Numbered from the stretch's first letter, positions 43,354-51,791 are shown. The stretch is DNA of 64,000 bases from Rhizobiaceae bacterium (GCA_023953905.1 JAMLJA010000020.1:1-64000); one strand, 5' to 3'. Numbers and translations are program-made. Notes: a model not told the origin generated them from the sequence alone.

Positions 43354-43677
43354 ATGTCGACCGGACCAAACCGCATTCTGGACGAATTTGCCAAGCTGAT
43401 GACCGATGCCGCGGGCGCCGCACAAGGCGTTCGCCGCGAGATGGAAGGCGCATTCCGCTCGCAGGCCGAGCGGCTTCTCAATTCGATGGATATCGTACAG
43501 CGCGAAGAGTTCGAAGCTGCTCGCGAGATGGCAACCAAGGCGCGTGCGGAAAACAAGAAGCTGGCCAAAATCATCGAAGGGCTGGAACAACGTATTGCCG
43601 TGCTCGAGGGAAACGGCACATCTGAAGCTTCCGATTCCGGGACGAAGCGCTCGCCGAAGCCTGCCGCGAAAAAATAG
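43354..43677 (+). CDS. ubiK: UbiK/BMFP-family accessory factor
   Basis: A 107-residue coiled-coil protein of the YqiC/BMFP family, a helper for ubiquinone synthesis in proteobacteria. GPNRILDEFAKLMTDAAGAA, the basic/amphipathic EMEGAFRSQAERLLNSMDIV, and REEFEAAREMATKARAENKK with IIEGLEQRIAVLE match the family layout. A lysine-rich tail follows. CGGAGA precedes ATG 43354; the frame is open from 43258 without support. Confidence 0.88.
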   Translation: MSTGPNRILDEFAKLMTDAAGAAQGVRREMEGAFRSQAERLLNSMDIVQREEFEAAREMATKARAENKKLAKIIEGLEQRIAVLEGNGTSEASDSGTKRSPKPAAKK

Positions 43678-43742
43678 TTCGGAGCTTTTCCACAGCCCCA
43701 TCACGCCGGAAAAACCGTTCCGCGTGAATCCCTTACCTCCTG

Positions 43743-43760
43743 AGCGCCCCTGTGGGCGCT
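43743..43760 (+). terminator. hairpin downstream of ubiK
   Basis: AGCGCCC (43743-43749) pairs with GGGCGCT (43754-43760) around a 4-nt loop and is followed by TT and ATTT. It is a weak intrinsic terminator. The rest of the 310-bp gap 43678-43987 shows no gene I can support. Confidence 0.55.
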
Positions 43761-43987
43761 TTACGATTTCCACATGTCCGGCAGCCTTGATTGAAAAAGG
43801 GGCTGTTCACCAGACTCGGCATCAATACACTGAATTTACTGCATGATTCGAAAGCGGATCAGCGGTCGGTTGTGAGGCTGGCATGGGACGGGTGTGCGTT
43901 TGCCTTCGACCGAACAGACAAGATGTGCGTTGCAGGACAGTTTGCGACGGGGGTCGCAACTGCGGCGGCAACGACGGGGATCAGATA

Positions 43988-44488
43988 ATGGAACTTCTCG
44001 AACTCGAAGCATCGCGTGACATACATCCGGTCGATGTGATCGAGCAGGTCGCGCATACCAACGAATGGTCGTTCGAGCGCAACACCGACGACGAGATTTC
44101 GATCACGGTAACCGGTCTGTGGACCGAGTACCAGGTGTCGTTCTCGTGGATGGAAGACTTCGAAGCGCTGCATCTGGCGTGCGCATTCGACCTGAAAGTG
44201 ACTGACAGCCGCGCTCTCGAAGTGATGCGCCTGCTTTCGCTGATAAACGAGCAGATGCTCTTCGGACATTTCGATCTTTGGGAGCAGGAGGGCGCGATCA
44301 TGTTCCGACAATCGTTGCTTCTGGCTGGCGGTGCCGAGCCGACGAGCAAGCAGGTCGAAGGATTGCTGGTCAACGCCCTGGAAGCCTGCGAGTGCTACTT
44401 TCAGGCATTCCAGTTCGTGGTCTGGTCTGGCACGTCGGCCAAGGATGCGCTGGCAAGCGTTCTGTTCGAAACACAGGGCAACGCCTGA
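43988..44488 (+). CDS. YbjN domain-containing protein
   Basis: A 166-residue protein with the YbjN fold, related to type III secretion chaperones: HPVDVIEQVAHTNEWSFERN, ISITVTGLWTEYQVSFSWME, LEVMRLLSLINEQMLFGHFD and LLVNALEACECYFQAFQFVV. Its role is unclear; in Escherichia coli YbjN affects motility and stress genes. The start at 43988 begins the conserved MELLELEASRDIHP. It is five bases before csaA. In related genomes I recall proC (pyrroline-5-carboxylate reductase) in between, and it is absent here. Confidence 0.88.
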   Translation: MELLELEASRDIHPVDVIEQVAHTNEWSFERNTDDEISITVTGLWTEYQVSFSWMEDFEALHLACAFDLKVTDSRALEVMRLLSLINEQMLFGHFDLWEQEGAIMFRQSLLLAGGAEPTSKQVEGLLVNALEACECYFQAFQFVVWSGTSAKDALASVLFETQGNA

Positions 44489-44493
44489 TCGTC

Positions 44494-44850
44494 ATGACAA
44501 ACGGCACGACCAAGCCAGAAATCACCTTCGCGGATTTCGACAAGGTGGACATCAGGGTCGGCACGATCGTCGAGGCCGAACCTTATCCTGAAGCAAGAAA
44601 ACCAGCGTTCAAGCTCAGGATCGATTTTGGTCCCGAAATCGGCGTGAAGCGGTCGTCCGCACAGATCACCAGACATTATGAGCCGGAGACGCTCGTCGGC
44701 CGGCAAGTCTTTGCGGTTGTGAATTTTCCGCCTCGCCAGATCGGCAAGTTCATGTCTGAAGTTCTGACCCTCGGCTTTCCCGATACCGAGGGCGAAGTCG
44801 TGCTCGGCTCCATCGACAAGCAGGTGCCGAACGGAAGCCGCCTGTTCTAG
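44494..44850 (+). CDS. csaA: tRNA-binding protein, CsaA type
   Basis: A 118-residue OB-fold protein with an EMAP-like tRNA-binding domain. ITFADFDKVDIRVGTIVEAE, KPAFKLRIDFGPEIGVKRSS, SAQITRHYEPETLVGRQVFA and VNFPPRQIGKFMSEVLTLGF match CsaA closely in length and order. It binds tRNA or acts as an export-related chaperone in other bacteria. It is cotranscribed with the YbjN gene. ATG 44494 is chosen. Confidence 0.92.
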   Translation: MTNGTTKPEITFADFDKVDIRVGTIVEAEPYPEARKPAFKLRIDFGPEIGVKRSSAQITRHYEPETLVGRQVFAVVNFPPRQIGKFMSEVLTLGFPDTEGEVVLGSIDKQVPNGSRLF

Positions 44851-45061
44851 CAGGAGCCACGAACGTGCCCGTAGATCCTGGCTGAGGCGCCCCCAAAACT
44901 CTTCTAAAGTGCGCTATCTCGCTTCATTTCCGGCGGGCGACGTCGAGGCTTGAGGCTCTGCAGACACAGGGTAGTGACTCAACAACCTCATTCGCCGTAT
45001 TGATTTGACAGGGAAATGCAGACTAAAACTTGGGAGTGCAAAGTGAGCAGTCCCAAATCAA

Positions 45062-45466
45062 ATGAACGCGCAGCCGCCAAACCGGAGACAGAGCGCCTCT
45101 GCGTATGCAGTGCGTTTTCTGCTTTGGGTCTTCGCGGCCTTCTCGTTTGCTGATTTCCCTCACGCAAACGCGGACTCCTCGCGTCTCTCCAAGGCGGGCT
45201 TCTCGCGCGTTGAGACGGAACTTCACGTCTCGGGCGTTGAACGACACGGCGACATTCACGTTGCGCTAGCAGCCGATGACGAGCGTTCGCCGGATGATGG
45301 CTTCTCGGGCCAAGACCCGATTCTTGACGCTGACGACATCTTTACCGCGGACAGCGTTCTGCCACCGGGCAAGGCGCTGAATGGCGAGGGAGTGGCGATC
45401 GCCGCCTGCCCTGACGACCAATCTTTCGCGGCCTTCAATTCGCGCGCGCCGCCTGCTTCCGCCTAA
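45062..45466 (+). CDS. small hypothetical protein, possibly secreted (uncertain)
   Basis: A 134-residue open frame that could be a gene. After a basic start, AVRFLLWVFAAFSFADFPHA forms a signal-like hydrophobic segment ending HANA. The mature part is acidic and unstructured-looking (DDERSPDDGFSGQDPILDAD). No domain is recognised and no convincing ribosome site precedes the ATG. If it is not a gene, the stretch 44851-45569 is empty apart from a TTGACA at 45005-45010 that lacks a good -10. Confidence 0.4.
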   Translation: MNAQPPNRRQSASAYAVRFLLWVFAAFSFADFPHANADSSRLSKAGFSRVETELHVSGVERHGDIHVALAADDERSPDDGFSGQDPILDADDIFTADSVLPPGKALNGEGVAIAACPDDQSFAAFNSRAPPASA

Positions 45467-45569
45467 CGGCGGTAGCTTCAGGCGAACCTACCCCCTTATC
45501 CTTCAGGAGAATTGAAACTGCCCCATTCCGCTGTTGCGGATGAGCGGCACTGAATATCGGAGTACAAAA

Positions 45570-45740
45570 ATGTCCAAGACGCATCCCCTCGGCTTTCGTA
45601 TCGAACGCGACATCAAAGAAGCGCTGGTGAAGGCAGCCAAAGAGGATCATCGGTCCGTTTCCTCACTTGTCGAGTTGGTCCTGGCCCGTTGGCTGCGCGA
45701 TCGCGGTTATCTGAACGACATGTCGGACAAAGCCGCCTGA
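45570..45740 (+). CDS. small ribbon-helix-helix-like protein
   Basis: A 56-residue protein with the shape of a ribbon-helix-helix DNA-binding domain. PLGFRIERDIKEALVKAAKE gives the strand and first helix, and RSVSSLVELVLARWLRDRGY the second. GGAG lies seven bases before the ATG, and a strong terminator follows, so it looks like an independent transcription unit. RHH proteins of this size are often antitoxins or plasmid-type repressors, but no toxin gene adjoins it. Confidence 0.75.
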   Translation: MSKTHPLGFRIERDIKEALVKAAKEDHRSVSSLVELVLARWLRDRGYLNDMSDKAA

Positions 45741-45814
45741 AAACGCGCTTCACGGTATCCGGATTCCTATGTGAGTGGTGTCGGGTAGCGTGAAGCGGGA
45801 AATTTGAAGACCAA

Positions 45815-45847
45815 ACGCCCGGCTTTGAAAGTCGGGCGTTTTGTTTT
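45815..45847 (+). terminator. intrinsic terminator after the RHH gene
   Basis: An 11-bp stem (45815-45825 with 45829-45839, one G-T pair) closes a TGA loop and is followed by TTTTGTTTT (45839-45847). Strong Rho-independent terminator for rightward transcription. Confidence 0.9.
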
Positions 45848-45929
45848 AGGTCAAGCGCAGCGTTTGGGCCTCGCCCGATGTCGAAGAACGCCCGAGGGAT
45901 GACCAATCCCCGCTACAAGGAGCGAAGTT

Positions 45930-46328
45930 ATGCAGATCATTCCATGCGGCAGCGTTGCGACGGTTCAGGCTCCGGAAAGCTATTTTACCGGACGTGTTTC
46001 GCAGACACCCATCATCGACCGTGAAGAGCCGTCCCGCCTGCGTGCCGCGATGGTCTCGTTCGAACCCGGCGCACGTACCGCATGGCACACGCATCCACTC
46101 GGCCAGACGCTTTATGTGGTCTCTGGTGCAGGGCTGGCGCAAAGCTGGGGCGAGCCGGTGCGCGAGATCAAGGCTGGCGACGTGATTTCTTTCGGGCCCG
46201 GCGAGAAACACTGGCATGGCGCGAGTTCCACCACCGCCATGAGCCATATGGCGATGCATGAAGCACTCAACGGCGTTCACGCGGAATGGTTGGAAAAGGT
46301 CACGGATGATCAATACGCGGCGAAATGA
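45930..46328 (+). CDS. cupin-domain protein, mandelonitrile lyase/hydroperoxidase-like
   Basis: A 132-residue single cupin. RTAWHTHPLGQTLYVVSGAG contains the two histidines and glutamine of metal-binding motif 1, and HWHGASSTTAMSHM the histidine of motif 2. REIKAGDVISFGPGEKHWHG is typical of bacterial manganese cupins annotated as (R)-mandelonitrile lyase or carboxymuconolactone-type proteins; the real substrate is open. The ATG follows GGAGCGAAGTT. Confidence 0.88.
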   Translation: MQIIPCGSVATVQAPESYFTGRVSQTPIIDREEPSRLRAAMVSFEPGARTAWHTHPLGQTLYVVSGAGLAQSWGEPVREIKAGDVISFGPGEKHWHGASSTTAMSHMAMHEALNGVHAEWLEKVTDDQYAAK

Positions 46329-46364
46329 GCTGCACCGAGGCTCCTGCCCGCCAGGGAACGGAGA

Positions 46365-47417
46365 TCATGTCGACATGATCGGAAGAGCTGAGGAAGACGA
46401 ACTCCCTGGACGGCCACGCAAGGACTCATCGACAACGTCGAGAAACATCTGACCACAAGCCGACCAGTTGAACTCCAGCGCCCGCTGTCGCGCCCTGGCA
46501 CGGTCGATGTTCAATGCCGAGAGCGCGGCTTCGCGCAGGTCCTTCGACAAGGCGCCATCAATTCCATTGCGGACAATGTCGATCGGCCCGGTCACCGGGA
46601 AAGCCGCGACCGGCGTCCCGCTTGCAAGGGCCTCGATGATCACATTGCCGAACGTATCCGTCATGCTTGGAAACACGAACACATCTGCGGATGCATACCA
46701 GTCTGCAAGTTCCTCGGTCGGCAACCGGCCGAGAAACCTCACCTCGGGATAAAGCGCCTTCAGGCGATCGAGTTCGGGGCCCTCCCCGATGATGACCTTG
46801 GTTCCCGGTAGTTCGAGATCGAGGAAGGCGGGCAGGTTTTTTTCGACCGCCACGCGTCCGGCGCACAGGAATATCGGTCCCTTGACGCCAAAGTCCTTGC
46901 GGCGATCCGGGCGGAACAGGGTACTGTCCACACCGCGCGTCCAGGGGCGAAGATTCTTGAAACCGCGTCGCGTGAGATCGTCCGCGAGTGATTTTGTAGC
47001 AACCAGCGTGCCCGTCCCAGAATTGTGAAACGTCCGCAACCAATCATATGCAAGTTTCTGCGGGACGGGCAGACGCGCGCTCAGATACTCGGGAAACTTG
47101 GTATGGTAGCTCGTGGTAAAGGGGCGGCCCTTGCGGCGGCAATATCGCCGCGCCATCCAGCCCAAGGGACCCTCGGTAACCAGATGAACATGGTCGGCGC
47201 GCGCGCTCTCGATCACTGCCCCGACATGGCCAGGCGTCGTCAGTGCGATCTGAATATCCGGATAGGTGGGCAGCGGAAAACGGGTCCCGAAATCAAGCGG
47301 CGTGAGAAATCTCGTCTCCACGCCTCGATCCGCAAGCGCTTCCGAAAGTCGCTCCAGCGTATGGACGACTCCATTGACCTGCGGCTTCCAGGCATCCGTC
47401 ACCATGAGAATTCGCAA
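46365..47417 (-). CDS. glycosyltransferase family 4, mannosyl/glucuronosyl-lipid type
   Basis: A 350-residue GT-B transferase. RILMVTDAWKPQVNGVVHTL is the classic N-terminus of the MgtA/PimB-like group. Further motifs are FTTSYHTKFPEYLSARL, TRGVDSTLFRP, FLCAGRVAVEKNLPAFLDL, GEGPELDRLK and FVFPSMTDTFGNVIIEALAS. Relatives in rhizobia make glycolipids such as glucuronosyl-diacylglycerol, which would complement the sulfolipid genes at 33-36 kb; that link is a guess. The start is uncertain: TTG 47417 gives MRILMVTDAW with GGGGA upstream, ATG 47405 is shorter, and the frame runs to 47567. Confidence 0.85.
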   Translation of the reverse strand: MRILMVTDAWKPQVNGVVHTLERLSEALADRGVETRFLTPLDFGTRFPLPTYPDIQIALTTPGHVGAVIESARADHVHLVTEGPLGWMARRYCRRKGRPFTTSYHTKFPEYLSARLPVPQKLAYDWLRTFHNSGTGTLVATKSLADDLTRRGFKNLRPWTRGVDSTLFRPDRRKDFGVKGPIFLCAGRVAVEKNLPAFLDLELPGTKVIIGEGPELDRLKALYPEVRFLGRLPTEELADWYASADVFVFPSMTDTFGNVIIEALASGTPVAAFPVTGPIDIVRNGIDGALSKDLREAALSALNIDRARARQRALEFNWSACGQMFLDVVDESLRGRPGSSSSSALPIMST

Positions 47418-47496
47418 CAGGCCGTCCCCGATTCTGCGCTGGCAAAGTGAGTAGATTGCTTTGAACAGAGTTTCGTGACGGCGCGATGAAAAGAGC

Positions 47497-48909
47497 CTAG
47501 GCAGGAATTCGAACGATTGCGCGCAGACCGCCCAAGGGGCTCCTGTCGAGTGCGATATCCCCGCCATGGCTTCGCGCTATGTCGCGTGCGATCGCGAGGC
47601 CGAGCCCGGTACCGCCCTCGTCCTGATTGCGCGCTTCATCAAGCCGCACAAACGGCTTGAACACGTCTTCCCGACGTTCATCGGGGATGCCCGGCCCATC
47701 ATCGTCGATCGTGATGCTGAGCCATCCGCGCCTGTGCAGCGCCGCAATGTCGATCGTGTTGGCATAGCGGAACGCGTTGCCGGTCAGGTTTGCCAGCAAA
47801 CGTCCGAAAGCATGCGGACGGACATGGATTTCTTTTTCGCCAACAATCCGCGTGGTAAGCTTGCGCCCGCGCAGCTTGGCCTCCTCACCAAGCCGTTCGA
47901 AATAGATATCCAGATCAAAACTGCCCGCGTCTTCCAGCGCTTCGCCTCGAGCGAATGCCAGATACCCCTCAAGCATCGACTCCATGTCATCGATGTCTTC
48001 GTTCAGAGCCGATACATCGAGCTTCTTGCCCGACAGCGCGAGTTGCAGACGGAAGCGGGTCAATATGGTGCGCAGATCGTGGCTCACGCCGGTCAGCATC
48101 GCGGTGCGCTGCTCGATCTGGCGTTCGATGCGTTCGCGCATCTGGATGAAGGCGAGCCCTGCCCGCCGGACCTCTTCCGCTCCGCGTGGTTTGAAGCCCG
48201 GTGGCGTCGGACGTCCCTTGCCAAAGCTCTCGGCTGCTTCGGCGAGTTGCAGGATCGGCTTGATTTGGTTGCGCAGGAACGGCACCGCGATCATCAGCAG
48301 CACCAGCGATGTGCCAACCATCCATGTCAGGAAGATGTATGTGTTGGGCGCGTAGGCCTGACTGCGCCGCGCAAAGACACGCAGGACCTTTCCATCAAGC
48401 TGGATGCGTATTTCGATGATGTTCGAATTGCCGACCGTGTCGATCCAGAATGGACGATTTATCTGCTTTGTGATCTCGGCGGAGAGAGAACGGTCGAGAA
48501 TCGAGAAGAACGGCTTGGGTCCCGGCGGGGGCAGCGGATCAGGTGGCAGCAGATCGATCTTGAGTGACAGCCTGTCGCCAGCGAGGCGCACGATATTGGA
48601 ATAGTCGGAGCCCGGCGGCAGGGTATCGATCATGTCAACAAGCGCGGCGATGTCGCGGGTGACAGCCTCTGACAGGCGCTGGGTCACAGTCTGCCAATGC
48701 CGCTCCATAAAAACGAACGCAACCACCGACTGAAGCAGGATCATCGGCGTGATGACGATGATCAGCGAGCGGGCGTAAAGCCGCTTCGGCATGTAGTAGG
48801 AGACAAGCCGCCAAAACCGGTGCCACGCCCTGCGCAACGGACGCAGACTGGCCGCGAGGCGTTCCCGCGCGCTCATCATCTGCCGGCGTGCTGTCTCAGT
48901 GATGGTCAT
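47497..48909 (-). CDS. EnvZ-type sensor histidine kinase
   Basis: A 470-residue membrane kinase. The first transmembrane helix is near residue 48 (SLIIVITPMILLQSVVAFVF), followed by a periplasmic domain of about 130 residues with a Pro-rich segment (LLPPDPLPPPGPKP). The second helix is near 192 (TYIFLTWMVGTSLVLLMIAV), then a HAMP linker. The H-box is MLTGVSHDLRTILTRFRLQL. The ATPase domain has LLANLTGNAFRYA, DDDGPGIP and GTGLGLAIARDIARSHGGD. It follows the OmpR-type regulator by 38 bp and is its likely partner. The signal is unknown. Confidence 0.92.
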   Translation of the reverse strand: MTITETARRQMMSARERLAASLRPLRRAWHRFWRLVSYYMPKRLYARSLIIVITPMILLQSVVAFVFMERHWQTVTQRLSEAVTRDIAALVDMIDTLPPGSDYSNIVRLAGDRLSLKIDLLPPDPLPPPGPKPFFSILDRSLSAEITKQINRPFWIDTVGNSNIIEIRIQLDGKVLRVFARRSQAYAPNTYIFLTWMVGTSLVLLMIAVPFLRNQIKPILQLAEAAESFGKGRPTPPGFKPRGAEEVRRAGLAFIQMRERIERQIEQRTAMLTGVSHDLRTILTRFRLQLALSGKKLDVSALNEDIDDMESMLEGYLAFARGEALEDAGSFDLDIYFERLGEEAKLRGRKLTTRIVGEKEIHVRPHAFGRLLANLTGNAFRYANTIDIAALHRRGWLSITIDDDGPGIPDERREDVFKPFVRLDEARNQDEGGTGLGLAIARDIARSHGGDIALDRSPLGGLRAIVRIPA

Positions 48910-48947
48910 CTGTCTCTTCAGGACCCCATATCGGGTCTCATCAGAGC

Positions 48948-49667
48948 TTATTCCACGTTGAGCCGATACCCAATACCACGAACGGTCTGCAACCAGACCG
49001 GATTGGCGGGATCACGCTCGATCTTTCGCCTCAGACGATTGATCTGAACATCTATTGTGCGCTCCCCGACTTCCGCGTCGCCCGTCACGAGTTCGTGACG
49101 CGCAATCGTCTCCCCGGCCCGCTCGGCGAAGATCGCCAGGATGTCCTGCTCCCGATCGGTCAGCTTGACCAATTCGCCGCCTTTCTTCAGCTCCCGCCTG
49201 GATATCTGGAACGTGTAGGGGCCAAACACCAACTGCTCCATCCTCGGGGTCTGTTGCGGGCCCCCTCTTCGCAGGATGTTGTTGATCCGGAGGACAAGTT
49301 CACGCGGATCGAACGGCTTGGAGAGATAGTCGTCCGCACCCGCTTCAAGCCCCGCGATGCGACTGTCGGTCTCCGACAACGCGGTGAGCATCAGAATGGG
49401 TACATCCTTCGCAACGCGCAGCGACGCGGTCAATTCGACGCCGCTTTCTCCGGGCATCATCACATCCAGAATCAGCAGATCGAAATCGAGACCCTCAAGC
49501 TTGCGCCGTGCCTCGGCGGCGGTTGCCGCTGCCGAGACGCGGAACCCGTTCTCGGTCAGATACTGCTTGAGCAGGTTGCGGATGCGCGTGTCGTCATCCA
49601 CAACCAGCAGATGGGGGGCATCATCATCGGGGCCGGTCGCCCGGTCTGCCGGTTCAGTCGTGTCCAT
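48948..49667 (-). CDS. OmpR-family response regulator
   Basis: A 239-residue two-domain regulator. The receiver has HLLVVDDDTRIRNLLKQYLT, the phosphorylated aspartate in DFDLLILDVMMPGESG, and DDYLSKPFDPREL with the conserved lysine. The winged-helix domain ends in VGERTIDVQINRLRRKIERD and VRGIGYRLNVE. GGAGGAG precedes ATG 49667. It overlaps the upstream MarR gene by 14 bp and precedes a histidine kinase. The MarR plus OmpR-type arrangement resembles petP-petR of Rhodobacter. Confidence 0.93.
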   Translation of the reverse strand: MDTTEPADRATGPDDDAPHLLVVDDDTRIRNLLKQYLTENGFRVSAAATAAEARRKLEGLDFDLLILDVMMPGESGVELTASLRVAKDVPILMLTALSETDSRIAGLEAGADDYLSKPFDPRELVLRINNILRRGGPQQTPRMEQLVFGPYTFQISRRELKKGGELVKLTDREQDILAIFAERAGETIARHELVTGDAEVGERTIDVQINRLRRKIERDPANPVWLQTVRGIGYRLNVE

Positions 49668-50187
49668 CGCGATCTCCTCCACCATTGCCGGGCAGATTGT
49701 CGATCTGCACCCTGAGTTCAGGATTGACCATGGCCTTAAGAAAATGCTCGACGGCAGCACGGTCCGCAAGCGTTCCACCCTTCAACGCCTTGGCGATGCG
49801 GCTGGACTGGGGGCGTGCAAGATCAAGCGCGAGCGCCCTGCCCTTGGCTGTCGGATAAAGCTCGCGTTGGCGCCTGTCTTTTGGTCCCTGAACCTGAACG
49901 ATGTGGTCTGTATCTATCAATTGCTTCAGCACCCGCGCCAGGCTCTGCTTGGTGATCTTCAGCACGTCGAGCAACTCTGCCACTGTGAGGCCGGGCATGC
50001 GATTGACGAAATGCAGGATGCGGTGATGGGCGCGCCCGAACCCGTAATTCTCCAAAAGCTGGTCTGGATCTGACGTGAAGTCGCGATAAGCGAAGAACAG
50101 CAATTCGATCAGAACAAGATCTATGCCGTCATCCGTGGACAGTGCCGTGCGTACGGGGCTCGAATTCGTGATTTCGCTATTCGTCAT
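49654..50187 (-). CDS. MarR-family transcriptional regulator
   Basis: A 177-residue winged-helix protein. HHRILHFVNRMPGLTVAELL, KITKQSLARVLKQLIDTDHI and QVQGPKDRRQRELYPTAKGR form the recognition helix and wing with the D-x-R-x-R motif of MarR proteins. PetP, the Rhodobacter counterpart, precedes petR in the same way. An inverted repeat 17 bp upstream of its start is a candidate autoregulatory site. It is divergent from ilvE and shares a few codons with the response regulator gene. Confidence 0.9.
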   Translation of the reverse strand: MTNSEITNSSPVRTALSTDDGIDLVLIELLFFAYRDFTSDPDQLLENYGFGRAHHRILHFVNRMPGLTVAELLDVLKITKQSLARVLKQLIDTDHIVQVQGPKDRRQRELYPTAKGRALALDLARPQSSRIAKALKGGTLADRAAVEHFLKAMVNPELRVQIDNLPGNGGGDRDGHD

Positions 50188-50203
50188 GGCCTTCCCGAAT
50201 CAA

Positions 50204-50226
50204 ATACGTCAGCACTGTTGACATAT
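50204..50226. promoter_or_regulatory. inverted repeat, likely MarR operator
   Basis: ATACGTCA (50204-50211) and TGACATAT (50219-50226) match as inverted arms at seven of eight positions with a 7-bp spacer. The site lies just upstream of the marR-like gene and about 190 bp before ilvE, in the divergent promoter region. Confidence 0.5.
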
Positions 50227-50419
50227 TTTTGGGTCGATGATAATTTTCGACATCCTTTTCGGACGATTGCGCACGAAAAGACAAGCACTTCGGGCATTTA
50301 CCGCAATTTTCAACGGAATTGCCAGAAGGCATCATTCGACCTACGCTGAACTTAGATGGTCAGGCGTTTGGCCGACCTGGCTCATCATTGTAAGGCATTT
50401 GCGCCTTGGGAGGTTAGAA

Positions 50420-51313
50420 ATGGCATCCGTTCCCTTCGATCAGCTCGAGGGCTTCATCTGGATGAATGGCGATTTCGTCAAATGGGCGGACGCCAAGATC
50501 CACGTGCTCACACATGGACTCCACTATGCCAGCGCCGTGTTCGAAGGCGAACGAGCCTATGGCGGCGAGATTTTCAAGCTCGCGGAACACACTCAGCGTT
50601 TGCATGATTCTGCAAAGATCCTCGGTTTCACGATTCCCTACAGTGCCGAGGCGATCAACGAAGCTTCGAGCGCACTGTTGAAGATGCAGGGTTTCCAAGA
50701 CGCCTATGTGAGGCCTATCGCCTGGCGCGGAAGCGAACAGATGGGCGTCTCCGCCCAGAATAACCGCATCAACTGCGCCATCGCCATATGGCAGTGGCCG
50801 AGCTACTTCGACCCCGCGCAAAAGCTCAAGGGCATTCGCCTCGATCTTGCGGAGTACCGTCGTCCCGATCCGCGCACCGCACCTTCAAAGTCGAAGGCAG
50901 CCGGCCTGTACATGATCTGCACGCTCTCCAAGCATGCTGCCGAGGCGAAAGGCTATGCCGACGCCATGATGCTGGACTGGCGCGGACAGGTGGCCGAAGC
51001 GACCGGCGCGAATATTTTCTTCGTCAAGGATGGCAAGCTCCATACGCCGACGCCGGACTGTTTTCTGGACGGCATCACGCGCCGCACGGTGATCGATCTG
51101 GCCAAGCGTCGCGGTATCGAGATCGTCGAACGCGCGATCATGCCGGACGAACTGGCAGGTTTCGAACAGTGCTTCCTGACGGGCACGGCCGCCGAGGTGA
51201 CACCGGTTTCCGAGATCGGCCCGTACAATTTTCAGGTCGGCGAGATCGCCAAGACTTTGATGAACGACTATTCGGCTGAAGTTCAGCCCAAGCAGGCGAT
51301 TGCTGCGGAGTAA
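50420..51313 (+). CDS. ilvE: branched-chain amino acid aminotransferase
   Basis: The last step of valine, leucine and isoleucine synthesis, using PLP. The 297-residue class IV aminotransferase has KIHVLTHGLHYASAVFEGER, YVRPIAWRGSEQMGV, SKSKAAGLYMICTLSKHAAE with the PLP lysine, ATGANIFFVKDGKLHTPTPD, FLDGITRRTVIDLAKRRGIE and FLTGTAAEVTPVSEIG. GGGAGG precedes ATG 50420. A perfect 9-bp hairpin follows the stop. Confidence 0.95.
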   Translation: MASVPFDQLEGFIWMNGDFVKWADAKIHVLTHGLHYASAVFEGERAYGGEIFKLAEHTQRLHDSAKILGFTIPYSAEAINEASSALLKMQGFQDAYVRPIAWRGSEQMGVSAQNNRINCAIAIWQWPSYFDPAQKLKGIRLDLAEYRRPDPRTAPSKSKAAGLYMICTLSKHAAEAKGYADAMMLDWRGQVAEATGANIFFVKDGKLHTPTPDCFLDGITRRTVIDLAKRRGIEIVERAIMPDELAGFEQCFLTGTAAEVTPVSEIGPYNFQVGEIAKTLMNDYSAEVQPKQAIAAE

Positions 51314-51331
51314 TCCGCGCCTTGTGTTGAG

Positions 51332-51354
51332 GCGGGTGGCCCAGTGCCACCCGC
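51332..51354 (+). terminator. hairpin after ilvE
   Basis: GCGGGTGGC (51332-51340) pairs perfectly with GCCACCCGC (51346-51354) around a 5-nt loop. Only a short TTT follows, so termination strength is uncertain. Confidence 0.6.
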
Positions 51355-51449
51355 ACCGTTTCGGCCTTGCCCCAACCATTTGACAATTACGCGAATCGGT
51401 CGCTCCTTGAAGCGCTCGCGAATTTGACGCGAGTGTGGAGGGACTGACC

Positions 51450-51746
51450 ATGGACACAAATCTCATACTACAAATTGTCATACAGGTCGTAACGGGTGTC
51501 ATCGGAGGACAGGCCGTCAGCGCCGCTATGAAGCAGGTGGCGATGGCGCAGTTGCCAAAGATTTTGAGCGGTGCTGTTGGCGGCGTTATTGGCGGGCAGA
51601 TCCTCGGCGCGTTGCTGGGCGGCGGAGCGGGCGATGCGGCGACGGGAGCCGTTGCTGGTGGCTTGTTGGGTGATGTGATTGGCGGCGCGGGCGGCGGGGC
51701 CATACTGACCGCCATTGTCGGTGCTGTGATGGGCAAAAAGGCCTGA
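51450..51746 (+). CDS. small glycine-rich membrane protein
   Basis: A 98-residue hydrophobic protein with glycine-zipper repeats: GVIGGQAVSAAM, GGVIGGQILGALLGGGAGDA, GAVAGGLLGDVIGGAGGGAI, ending VGAVMGKKA. The pattern resembles glycine-zipper 2TM proteins and could form membrane hairpins. There is no lipobox. GGAGGGAC precedes the ATG. It is a stand-alone transcription unit with a strong terminator. Function is unknown. Confidence 0.8.
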   Translation: MDTNLILQIVIQVVTGVIGGQAVSAAMKQVAMAQLPKILSGAVGGVIGGQILGALLGGGAGDAATGAVAGGLLGDVIGGAGGGAILTAIVGAVMGKKA

Positions 51747-51761
51747 GCCAGCAGTTCGAAC

Positions 51762-51791
51762 CACGGGCGGTGCATGGCCGCCCGTGTTTTT
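51762..51791 (+). terminator. intrinsic terminator
   Basis: CACGGGCGG (51762-51770) pairs perfectly with CCGCCCGTG (51778-51786) and is followed by five T (51787-51791). It ends the small glycine-rich gene. Confidence 0.92.

Noticed and set aside
43147..43773. Upstream extension of the Kazal lipoprotein frame
   Set aside because: It crosses the divergent ubiK gene and precedes the lipoprotein signal, so it is not coding.
43791..43988. 65-codon frame in the gap before the YbjN gene
   Set aside because: TTG start without ribosome site and no domain; overlaps the likely YbjN leader.
45023..45259. 78-codon minus-strand frame opposite the uncertain gene at 45062
   Set aside because: No ribosome site, no domain, basic low-complexity sequence.
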